A stretch of DNA of 64,000 nt from contig JADJTP010000001.1 of assembly GCA_016711095.1 (NCBI GenBank), positions 794,171 to 858,170 on the forward strand. The letters run 5' to 3'. Made by a program: the position numbers and the translations under genes. The notes beneath the pieces were generated by a model. That model was not told the origin of the DNA and made no database searches. It saw only the letters and a program-made list of their open reading frames with translations. Position 1 is the first letter of the stretch. Each line of letters opens with the position of its first letter. This DNA comes from Actinomycetales bacterium. GTDB taxonomy: Bacteria; Actinomycetota; Actinomycetes; Actinomycetales; Dermatophilaceae. This document shows, piece after piece, positions 55,730 to 64,000 of the stretch.

Positions 55730-55819
55730 GCAGTCAGAATAGCGCCAGGTTTTGATAAGGCGTTGGAGAGTAACCGCAGATTATGGGCCCGTTGCGGGCC
55801 GCCGAATAGACTCCCGGGT
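55730..55819. promoter_or_regulatory. Divergent promoters, aminotransferase and TetR gene
   Basis: TATTCT (minus strand, 55741-55736) lies 6 bases before the aminotransferase ATG, and TAGACT (55807-55812) 7 bases before the TetR ATG. No clear long palindrome is visible between them, though GGGCCCGTTGCGGGCC at about 55780 is dyadic. Confidence 0.5.
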
Positions 55820-56422
55820 ATGCCGCGCATCGAGGCCCCCACGGTCGCAGAGCACAACGTGATGCGCCGCCGGCAGGTCATCGAAGCGGCCGCCGAGGTG
55901 CTCAGCGAGGGTGGAGTGGCCACGTTCACTCCGGCCGCCGTCGCCAAACGTGCGGGGCTGGCACGCAGCAGCATGTATCAGTACTACCCGTCGACCGACG
56001 CACTGCTCGGCGCCGCCATCACTGAGCTGCTTCAGCGCAGTCGCGACAGGATGGTGGCGGCCGTCGCGGCTGCCGACAGCCCTGCCGAGCGGATCACGGC
56101 ATACGTGCGGACCGCCTTGTCCGACGCGACGACCGGCCACGGCGCCACCCCGGACGTGAGCGGGATGAGCATGCCCGAGGTCTGCCGCGAGGGGGTCCGC
56201 CGGTTGCACGACGAGCTGCTCGAGCCGCTGCGGACGGCCCTGAGCGATGCCGCCGTTCAGGACCCGGGCACCGTGGCGGTTCTTGTGCGTGGGTTGATCA
56301 ACGCAGCCGCCTCGGATGTCGGGCACGGTACGGGGAGTGCGGCGATGGCGGACGCGACGATCGACTTCGTCCTGCGCGGGGTCGGGCTGCCGCACGGCCC
56401 GCGGGTGACCGACGCGGTCTGA
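55820..56422 (+). CDS. TetR-family regulator
   Basis: 200 residues. Helix-turn-helix FTPAAVAKRAGLARSSMYQYYPS near 35-57; the remainder is the ligand domain. ATG 55820 lies inside a GTATGCCG octamer and 7 bases after TAGACT. Divergent from the class V aminotransferase, its probable target; convergent with the peroxidase gene. Confidence 0.87.
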   Translation: MPRIEAPTVAEHNVMRRRQVIEAAAEVLSEGGVATFTPAAVAKRAGLARSSMYQYYPSTDALLGAAITELLQRSRDRMVAAVAAADSPAERITAYVRTALSDATTGHGATPDVSGMSMPEVCREGVRRLHDELLEPLRTALSDAAVQDPGTVAVLVRGLINAAASDVGHGTGSAAMADATIDFVLRGVGLPHGPRVTDAV

Positions 56423-56433
56423 CCCGCTTCGGA

Positions 56434-57775
56434 TCAATCCAGCAGCGCCTGGCCGAGATAGCCGCCTTCGGCGGGCACCCCGGCAGGATCGCGAACACGG
56501 CCGATCCCACCGGCGTCGTCCACAGGTTGAGCAGGTCTCTGTCGGCAAGGCGTTGCTGCATCGGCACGAACTGGGTGAGCGGGTCCTTCTGGAAAGCGAT
56601 GAACAACAGTCCGGACTCGCCGGCGGCTCCACCGGTCGCCGAAGCCGCGGAGGCAGGCGGCGTCGTAGTTAGTTGTACGGACGGCGAAGCATCTTCTCGT
56701 GCGGGGTGGTCGTGGCCGCGTGCCGGATGTGAGCGAAGTCGGGGATGACGGGCAGCCCGTTGGCGGTCGCCGTGAGGTCGGGGACGTCGGTCTCCTTCAC
56801 CCCGGTGAGCGGCGCGCCGCTGGTCATTCGGCGCCCGATGACCTGCTCTTTGGCCTGAGGTCGAGTTGGTCCCAGGTGTCGAGTTCCATCCGGATCCGGC
56901 GCACCGCGATCGAGGTCCCGCCGCGCAACCACTCGGGACCTTCGGCGATCCAGACGGCGTCGGCGAACTCCGCGGCGCTCGGTTGGACGGTGCCGTCGAC
57001 CTGCCCCATGAGATTGCGCATCGACGAGGTGGACGTCACCGGCCGGCGGAAGCCGCGCTGCATCCAGTGGATCGTCGCGATGCCGGTCGCCGCGAGCACC
57101 AGCGCCCGTACCGCGTGAGAGAGCACGATCGGGTCCTCGGCGCAGACCTGCGCGAACACGTCTCCGTCATTCCACCGAGGGTCGAGCCTGTCGATGGAGA
57201 ACCTCGGCAGGGGCGCTAGCCACCCCGGCGCCTCGGCCAGCAGGCCCGCCTCGGCGAGGGCGCCTTGGCCGAGACCGACCGTGATGGTCAGCCGGGACGC
57301 GGGACCGGCCAGGTCCGGTTGCGGGTCGCCAAGCGTGGGTATGCCGCGCTGCAGTCGGCTTGCGTCGGTCGTCCATTGGCGAAGCAGTCGGCGCAGCCCG
57401 GGCGGCCGGTGCCCGGGACAAGGTTGACGGCCAGAAGGGTCGCATGGCCCTGGGGTACGGTCGTCACCCCGGACTGGTGCACCCCATGGAAGGGCTCGAC
57501 CGCGTCGGCCCAGGCAAAGGCGGCTGGCGCCAAGGTGCTCAGGTCCGCAGCCGCAGCCGCGCCCGACCCGCCGCGCGTCGACCCGATGCCGTAGCCGACC
57601 AGGCCGACTCCGGCGCCACCGGCAACGGCGGCACCGAGGCCGAGCAGCGACCGCCGGGACGGGCCGGTTTCCCGGCCCCCCCGCGGCCTCGCCGGTCACG
57701 GAAGGCGCGTTCGCTGGCTCGGGCAGCCCCGGGGAGCCCCAGCGAGGTCGCCGCAAGTGTCGGATCGTCAGCCAC
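56434..57775 (-). pseudogene. Tat-exported DyP-type heme peroxidase with several frameshifts (DtpA/EfeB-like)
   Basis: Recognisable pieces in order: twin-arginine signal PSRRSLLGLGAAVAG, AVEPFHGVHQSGVTTVPQGHA, the DyP motif GQVDGT, GTSIAVRRIRMELDTWD, the proximal-His region FAHIRHA, and FIAFQKDPLTQFVPMQ at the end. At least four single-base breaks separate them; one missing G near 56480 explains the altered C-terminus. Directly downstream (13 bases) of a PCu(A)C copper chaperone, as in the Streptomyces lividans ecuC-dtpA pair. Predicted extracellular peroxidase. Confidence 0.8.
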
Positions 57776-57788
57776 GGTTGGCCGTTGC

Positions 57789-58392
57789 CTACATCCTGGA
57801 GCTGGTGGGCATCGAGTTGGTGCCGTGGGTCGCGCCGGGCACGTAGGTTTCCTTCGCTCCGGCGAAGGTCCGCACCTCGGCAGTGATGGGCAGCGTTGAC
57901 CCGTCCTCGAACTTCAGGGTGAGGGGTAAGGGTCGTGCCCGACTTCACCGCAGCGGTGACCCCCATCAACATCACATGATCGCCGCCGGGCTGGAAGACG
58001 TGGGTGGCTGCCGGGGCGATCGTGAAGCCGCCCTTCTTCTCTTGCATCTGCATGGCGCCCGACGCGCTCATGACGGTCTCATGGAGCTGCATCATGGGCG
58101 CGATCGCGCTGGACACCGACACGACGTGCACTGGCGCCGACCCGCCGTTGGTGAGGCTGAAGAATGCTCCGGTCATCCCCGTGTCGACGGCCTTGACCCA
58201 CGGGTCCGTGATCTTGACCGCGGCGGCCTGGCCTGTCGCAGAACCCGCGGTCGCCGATGCCGGGGCCGCGCCCGTGCTGGCGCTCGTCGTGCTCGTACCG
58301 CCACCGCACGCGCTGAGGGCGGCGGCCAAGGTGAAGGTGGCTGCTGCTGCGGCCACCCTGTTGAAAGAAGATGTCGTGGGCTTCGCGGGCAT
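57789..58392 (-). pseudogene. PCu(A)C extracytoplasmic copper chaperone lipoprotein (one frameshift)
   Basis: Lipobox LSAC near residue 27, a Ser/Ala-rich linker, then the PCu(A)C domain with H-x(n)-M pattern: APMMQLHETVMS, MQMQEKKGG and HVMLMG. The frame breaks near 57925, after which LTLKFEDGSTLPITAEVRTF and a Met-rich tail (NSMPTSSRM) finish the protein at 57789. About 200 residues when repaired. It delivers Cu(I) to exported proteins. TAGGCT 6 bases before ATG 58392 suggests a leaderless start. Confidence 0.83.
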
Positions 58393-58531
58393 ACTTCCAG
58401 CCTAATCCGCCGGTTTTCCGCGGTTGACCCGACCCTGCGCGCAGCGACTCGCCGTCTTGACAGCTGCCCAGGCAGGTTCCCATAGTTCACTCAGCGTCAA
58501 GGCGGCGCGCAGTGATCAGAAGGAGTCGCGC

Positions 58532-59050
58532 ATGTCGGCCGCAAGCAGACCCGGTGAGCGAGCCACACCGCGTAATGGTCTGGGGGTTTCACCCCTCGGT
58601 TCGTCGACCTCAACGCCGGCGGACACCTCGACAACGTCGCCGTCCTCCGCGCCATCGACGAAGGGCGCCACCGGCTCCTGGGGGTGGGTGAGGCGGGGGA
58701 CCGCGGCTGGTCTCGGGACTGCTCGACTCGACGCCGCAGGCGGTCATGCCGATGGTGGTGGGGCACCACATCAACTACCGGTGAGAGCTGCAGTATGCCG
58801 CCGACCCCCTTGAGATCACCGCGTGGGCGCCGCCTGGGACGCACCTCCTTCGAGGTGGCCACCGAGGTCCGCCAGGACCCCGGCAAGAGGTCGCGGCGAT
58901 CGCCGTCACCGCCGTCGTGACCGTCGACACCCCTCGACCCATGCGCCCTGGGTGATCTCCGAGGACCTGCGCGAAACGCTGGCGGCATACGCCGGTCCGG
59001 GGCCGCCGGGTGCGGTGACCGGCGCGGCGGCAGCCCCCTCTGCCTGTAAG
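58532..59050 (+). pseudogene. Hot-dog acyl-CoA thioesterase with frameshifts
   Basis: No intact frame, but fragments in order read as a 4-hydroxybenzoyl-CoA-type thioesterase: FVDLNAGGHLDNVAVLRAIDEGR (the usual D-x-x-GHVNN active-site segment), VVGHHINYR, LQYAADPLEITAWA, TSFEVATEV, VVTVDTPRP and ISEDLRETLAAYAG. AAGGAG lies 7 bases before ATG 58532. One missing C near 58597 (CTCGGTT for CTCCGGTT) accounts for the first break. About 160 residues when repaired. Confidence 0.65.
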
Positions 59051-59058
59051 GTCTGCCA

Positions 59059-60363
59059 GTGGTCGACATCGCGTATCCGATCGCCGAGCGGACGCTCCCC
59101 AATGGTCTGCGGGTCATCGTCTCCGAAGACCATACGGTGCCGACGGTCTCGGTCAACCTCTGGGTCAAAGTCGGCTCGCGCGACGAGCTACCGGGGGCGC
59201 ACCGGCTTTGCGCCTCTTCGAACACCTCATGTTCCAAGGGTCCAGCAACGTCGCCTCAGGGAGCACTTCTCCGCACTCATGGGGTCGGCGGTCGGCTCAA
59301 CGCCACGACCTGGTTCGACCGGACGAACTATATGTCGACCGTTCCCAAGGGGCGCCAGTCGAACTCGCCCTGTGGTTGGAGGCCGACCGGCACGACGACT
59401 GCTCGACGCCTCACCCAAGACAACCTCGACATCCAACGCGACGTGGTCAAGGAGGAGAAGCGCCAGCGCTATGACAACGCCCCTACGGCAACGCGTTGCG
59501 CGACGTCTACGCGACGATCTTCCCCGAGGGCCACCCCTATCACCATCCGACGATCGGGTCGATGGAGGACCTGGAAGCAGCCACGCTGCAGGACGTCCGC
59601 GACTTCTTCACCACTCACTACGGCCCGAACAACACCGTGCTCACCCTGGTGGGAGATGTGCTCCCCGACGACGGCTTCGCTGCTGTCGAGCGATACTTCG
59701 GGTCGTTGCCCCCATCGGCCGTCCGTCGCGAGGAAGGGTGCCTCCCGCGGCTGTCCCCGCTGCCGGGCCCGGTGCGGCTGGAGGGCGCCGAACCTGGTTC
59801 CCAACGACCGGCTGTACATCGCCTTCCGGCTGCCGCCGGACGCCACGGCGGAATTCCACGCCGCAGGGCTGGCCCTCGACGCTCTCGGGGCTGGCCTCCT
59901 CGCGGCTGGTCGCTCGGCTCGTGCGCGACGAGCAGGTGGCGACGGGGCTCAGCGCGCATTCGATGGGGTTCAGCGGCGGGGTGTCGATCGGGTTGATCTC
60001 CGCGGACGTCTCAGCCGGTGTCTCCCGGCCGACGTCGAGGAGCTATCTGCGAGGAGCTCGAGACCTTCGCCGGGACCGGCCCGACCGAGCTTGAGATGGA
60101 ATCCGCCATCGCCGAGACCGAGCGGGCCTGGCTTTCCGCGCTCGCCGCGCATGACGACCGGGCCGACACGATCAGTCGCTATGCCGCCCCTGCAGATTGA
60201 CCCTGCCTACCTCAACACCTTTCTCGCCCAGCTGCGATCGGTGGCCCCCGAGCAGGTCCGCTCGGCGGCCAACACTTATCTGCGGAAGCCGTCCTCGCGG
60301 GCCGTCGTCGCCTATCTCGCGCGGCATACGGCGGCCCCAGCCACCGGGGAGCACCCGTCGTGA
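59059..60363 (+). pseudogene. M16 (pitrilysin-type) peptidase, first of a pair, frameshifted
   Basis: TLPNGLRVIVSEDHTVPTVSVNLWV opens the fold; the zinc motif HxxEH is seen as LFEHLMFQG with its first His lost to a two-base gap near 59213; DVVKEEKRQRYDN and the GDVLPDDGF strand follow in other frames. The C-terminal VAPEQVRSAANTYL ends at 60363. Repaired, about 430 residues. This is expected to be the catalytic subunit; its stop overlaps the second M16 gene (GTGA). Confidence 0.75.
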
Positions 60364-61741
60364 CCGACCAGCACCCTGACGCCTCTTCGGCGGTCCCACC
60401 CCGCCCCGCAGTCGTCCCCGCGGAGCCGTATGCCGTGCCGGTCCCGACCCGCACGCAACTGGACAACGGGCTCACGGTGCTCACCGATGACCTTCCCGGG
60501 CAATACCTCATCTCGGTCCGCCTGGCGGTGCCCGTACCGCTGAGGGTGGAGGAGCGACACCTGGAGGGGTGGCCACGATCATGGCCCGTACCCTCAACGA
60601 GGGGACGGCGCGGCATACGTCGGTGGAGTTCGCGCCTGCTGGAGCGGCGGCTCTCGGCGCCGGGGTCGGGGAGTCGGGTCTGTCGGTCGAGGTGGACGTC
60701 GCCAGCTTACAACCTCGGCTACGCCCTCGACCTGATGGGTCAGTGCCTGGCCGAACCGGCCTTTCCGGCGAGCGAGGTCGAGCCGTCAGGTGACGACCCG
60801 GCTGGCGGAGATCGAGTTGGAGCGGTCCCGTGGCGGCACATCCGGGGCGGCGCGGCAATTCTCGGCAACCTACTTCGAGCCCGAGGCTCGAGCCTCTCGG
60901 CCGGTCGGCGGCACGCTGGAGACGGTGGCCGCAGTGACGTGACCACGTCGTCGACTTCCACGCCCAGCATGTCGCTCCTGCCGAGGCGACCGTCGTCATC
61001 GCCGGTGACTTCGCCGGAATCGATGTCCGCGCCGAGCTGGACGCCACCCTCGGGCAGTGGAGGACCCCACGCGGTGGCGCAGCCCCGGACCGTGGGACGG
61101 CCCGGCCGGCAGCCGGTCGCGTCGGCATCAGTCGTCGTCGACCGGCCCGACTCGGTGCAGACCGGAACTCATGGTTCGGCTGCCCTGGCCCCCGACCGGC
61201 ATACCCCCCTCGGGTGGGCACCGTTCCCGATGCTGGGGTTCCTCGTCGGCGGGTCGCCGACCGCCCGCGTCGACGCGGTGTTGCGAGGACAAGGGCTACA
61301 CCTATGGCATCCGCTCGACCTTCCGGCCTCGGCGTCGCGACGGGATCTTCGTCACGGCGGGCAGCGTCCGCACCGGGGTGACCGCCGACGCCTTGGCGCT
61401 GCTGCTCGACGTCCTGGACAGTGCCCGCGAGGGTTTCACGAGAGAAGAGACCGAGCAGGGCGCGCACTATCTCGTGTTGGCCGCGCCGAGCCGGTATGCC
61501 ACGGCCGGACACGGTCGCAGACGAGGCCGCCGCGCTCTCCTTCGAGGGGTTGGGCACCGACTTCAGCAGCCGAATTCTGGCCGAGGTGGCGACGATGACA
61601 CCGGAGCGGCTCGGCGCGGCATACCGGGAGTTCGTCGATGGGGCCTGGACCGTCGTACTCGTCGGCGACGCATCGCAATTCGTCAACGACGTGCGGGCTC
61701 TCGGCCGCGGTGCCGTGACCGTCGTGGACAACCGATCCTGA
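60360..61741 (+). pseudogene. M16 peptidase-like partner subunit, frameshifted
   Basis: TQLDNGLTVLTDDLPGQYLISVRLAVPVP at the N-terminus, TIMARTLNEGTARHTSVEFA where the active subunit has its zinc site (no HxxEH here), ATVVIAGDFAGID, and FVDGAWTVVLVGDASQFVNDV at the end. Several breaks. The lack of the zinc motif fits the non-catalytic partner of paired bacterial M16 peptidases. Repaired, about 455 residues. Confidence 0.72.
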
Positions 61742-61775
61742 CCATCCCGTCCGGGCCCAGTCGCCCAGGGCCGGT

Positions 61776-62274
61776 ATGCCGCTCGCGAAGGTCATCGACA
61801 GTCCGATCGGTCCGCTGCGCCTGGAAAGCCCCGACGGGGTGGCCCTGGAACGCGATCCGGTTCGACGGCCGAACAGACCCGAACGACGAGGAGCGCGCCG
61901 GTCCTGCACGAAGCCGCCGCCAGCTTCTGGAGTACTTCGCCGGGGCGGCGCAGGGACTTTGACGTCCCGCTCGCACCGACCGGGACGTCCTTCCAACGCG
62001 AGGTGTGGTCTCAGGTTGCGGCCGTGCCGTTCGGCACGACGGCAACGTCCGGCCAGATCGCCGAGCAGGTGGGCCATCCGGTGTCCTCCGCTCCGCGCCA
62101 TCGGTGCGGCCAGCGGCGCCAACCCGATACCGATCATCGTCCCCTGCCACCGGATCATCGGCGCCGATGGCACGCTGGAACTATGGGGGGGTCGCCCGCA
62201 AGCAGGTCCTGCTGCACTGAGGGGAGTGCCCACCGAGGGTGGTGACCAACCTCGAGCTGTTCCCTGCTGGATGA
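61776..62274 (+). pseudogene. ogt: Methylated-DNA-protein cysteine methyltransferase with frameshifts
   Basis: IDSPIGPLRLE at the N-terminus, GTSFQREVWSQVAAVPFGTTAT in the middle, and the active-site IPIIVPCHRIIGADGTLELWGG with the acceptor Cys. Three frames are needed. The final segment VVTNLELFPAG ends at 62272-62274. About 165 residues when repaired. Removes alkyl groups from O6-guanine. ATG 61776 is embedded in a GTATGCCG octamer. Confidence 0.78.
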
Positions 62275-62282
62275 GCGCTCGG

Positions 62283-63060
62283 TCAGTCGCCGATGCGGTC
62301 GAGGACCGCTTCATGCAGCAGTCCGTTGGTGGCCACCGCATTTCCCGCTCCAGCAGCCGTCGAGGCCGTCCAACCAGTGAACCGGCCGCCGGCTTCGATG
62401 ACGATGGGCACCAGAGCGGCCATGTCGTAGGTCGCCAGTCGGGGCTCGGCGGCGATGTCGACGGCACCTTCGGCCAGCAGCATGTACGACCAGAAGTCGC
62501 CGTATGCCCGGGTCCGCCAACACTCGTCCATGAGTCCGACGAAGTCGTCGCGGCGATCGATGTCCGACCAACCGCCCAGGGAGGCAGGACAGCGACGCAT
62601 CGGCCAGTTTTGCTGACGCGTGAGACCTTCACCGCCGGGCCGGTCAGGCTTCGACCGGGCATACGCGCCGGCGTCTTTGGCTGCCCACCAGCGGCCCCCG
62701 GGAGCGCGGGCGCCGCCACGGGGCCGACGACCGGTTCGTCGCCGTCGACGAGTGCGATGAGGGTGGCCCACACTGGGACGCCCCGGACAAAGTTCTTCGT
62801 GCCGTCGATCGGATCGAGGATCCACCGTCCCGAGCCGTGGCCGGTGGTGCCATACTCCTCGCCCTCCACGGCGTCGCGCGGGCGGGCGCGGGCCAGTTGT
62901 CCGCGCATGAGCTCCTCGACGGCGCGGTCGGCATCGCTGACCGGGGTGAGGTCGGGCTTGGTCTCCACACGCAGGTCTCGGCGCGGAACGGGGCCATCGT
63001 CACCCGCTCCGCCGAGTCCGCGAGGACATGGGCCAGGCGCAAGTCGTCGTCGTAGCTCAC
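62283..63060 (-). pseudogene. hisN: Histidinol-phosphatase / inositol-monophosphatase family, frameshifted
   Basis: GTG 63060 opens with DDDLRLAHVLADSAERVTM; metal motifs EEYGTTGHGSGRWILDPIDGTKNFVRG are intact, and GDFWSYMLLAEGAVDIA with YDMAALVPIVIEAGG close the fold. At least two breaks (near 62980 and 62640). About 260 residues when repaired. The DLRLAH...ADSAERVTM start and the rsgA-hisN order favour actinobacterial HisN (histidine pathway) over inositol monophosphatase. Confidence 0.78.
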
Positions 63061-63069
63061 GGCTTCAGG

Positions 63070-64000
63070 CTAGGGGATGCCGCCGTAGCACCGGGAGTTG
63101 CCCGGGCGGGGTGCGGATTTATCGGTCACGACTCTCCGGGGGCGCCTAGGTGGCCGATTGTCGGTGTCGCTTTCGCCGGAGCGGGCTCGCAACAGGCGCC
63201 GTAGCGAGTCCAGTCGTGCCGCGACGGCCGCGGCCCCGGCCCCGGTGGCGACGTAGGGGTCAAGCCCCGCACTGGAGTTCGTCGTGGTGCACCGCCGGCG
63301 CCCGTCGGTGCCTGGGAGGAGGTCGGGGGAAGTGTGAGACGATCGCGGTGAGATCGACGTGCGCCAGCCCGAAGGAGCACCTCGGGTGTGTCGATCCCAG
63401 CCACCTCGTCGTCGGGCAGCCGCAAGGCGACGGCCGACGTCGAGGTATGCCGCCCTCGTCCGGTGACGTCGTTGACCCGACCGGTCGAGCGGTCGGCGCC
63501 TGGCACGAGTGCGTCCACGAGGGTCGACTTGCCGACCCCGGGTGGCCCACAGCACCGAGACCCGGCCGGCGAGGGGCACGGAAATTCCTCCCCGAGGCCC
63601 CTCCGAGGGCTGCGATCAACGCGCCGCGAGATGACGGCATACGGCAGCCGGAAAGGGGCGTAGCTGCCGAGGAACCCTCCGGCGAGACGAGGTCCGCCCC
63701 TCGTCCCAGCACGAGCAGCGGGGCCATGCCCGCGTCGTAGGCCGCCACCAGACACCGGTCGATCAAACGGGGCCGCGGCGGGGAGATTGGTCAACGATCT
63801 TGACGATGACCAACTGCGCCGGCATTGGCGACGATGGCTCGCCTCCACCGGGTCGGTGTCGTCCGCCGAACGGCGCAAGAGACTGCGCCGTGCTTCGGTG
63901 GGACCGATCCAGGCCAGGGCGTCAGGGTCACCCGGAGACGTCACCGACGGGCGCATCGTCACCGACGACGATCGACTTGCGCCAGAAACCGCGAGCCTTC
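63070..64000 (-). pseudogene. rsgA: Ribosome small-subunit GTPase RsgA, 5' end off the window, frameshifted
   Basis: Minus-strand pieces in order from the right edge: GFWRKSIVVGDDAPVGDVSG (OB-fold), EARRSLLRRSADDTDPVE, LVAAYDAGMAPLLVL, GPPGVGKSTLVDALVPGA (P-loop, circularly permuted order), TGRVNDVTGRGRHTSTSAVAL (switch I), DTPEV near the G3 site, and a zinc-knuckle region HDELQCG. Several breaks. The 5' end lies beyond 64000. RsgA matures the 30S subunit. Its end is 9 bases from the hisN start. Confidence 0.8.

Overview
The window is high-GC DNA with dense, short-spaced genes, many four-base ATGA/GTGA overlaps and many starts lying 6-7 bases after a TANNNT hexamer (leaderless transcripts). 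Marker genes (WhiB7, UvrD2 with a C-terminal HRDC-like end, 13E12/DUF222 HNH, DUF5679, paired M16 peptidases, an ecuC/dtpA-like copper pair, DUF2342, UPF0182) point to an Actinomycetota chromosome, probably Micrococcales and near Intrasporangiaceae/Dermatophilaceae; the family is a guess from gene content only.

Layout. 0-6.8 kb: three tRNAs (Lys, His, Arg), a DUF726 hydrolase, a CopC-type copper protein, a Phd/VapC-like toxin-antitoxin pair, oligoribonuclease divergent from a PrsW-type protease, and several tandem repeats, one of which starts inside the tRNA-Arg 3' end. 6.8-12.7 kb: two coupled dynamin-like GTPases, an SSB and EttA. 12.7-20.1 kb: an HNH gene behind an SOS-like box, a mycothiol/DinB-type protein, a 2'-5' RNA ligase-like/hydrolase pair, an LLM oxidoreductase, and a TetR / acyl-CoA dehydrogenase / SDR locus with a clear operator palindrome. 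20.4-38.1 kb: a conserved actinobacterial block matching in content M. tuberculosis Rv3198c-Rv3193c (uvrD2, whiB7, ABC1 kinase, E1-like protein, DUF2342, PDZ-Lon, UPF0182), with extra genes inserted. 38.1-41.5 kb: initiator tRNA, an epimerase, a fluoride riboswitch with crcB-DUF190-crcB, and a cold-shock gene. 41.6-50.4 kb: an amidase, a five-gene oligopeptide ABC importer coupled to a P1-family peptidase, and an SDR. 50.5-64 kb: malQ, a class V aminotransferase/TetR divergon, a DyP peroxidase + PCu(A)C pair, a thioesterase, two M16 peptidases, ogt, hisN and rsgA (cut by the right edge).

Almost every gene after 50.5 kb, and only a few before it, is interrupted by single-base frameshifts, often in short homopolymers with catalytic motifs intact on both sides. 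I read these mainly as sequence errors in a low-quality stretch rather than gene decay.

The most unusual signal is the 8-mer GTATGCCG (and CGGCATAC), seen roughly 70-75 times by eye on both strands against about two expected from base composition. It sits inside genes (as Tyr-Ala TAT-GCC or Ala-Tyr GCA-TAC) and, at five places, as inverted pairs forming hairpins at gene ends, the arrangement known for DNA uptake sequences of Neisseria and Haemophilus. No function is known to me for it in this lineage.
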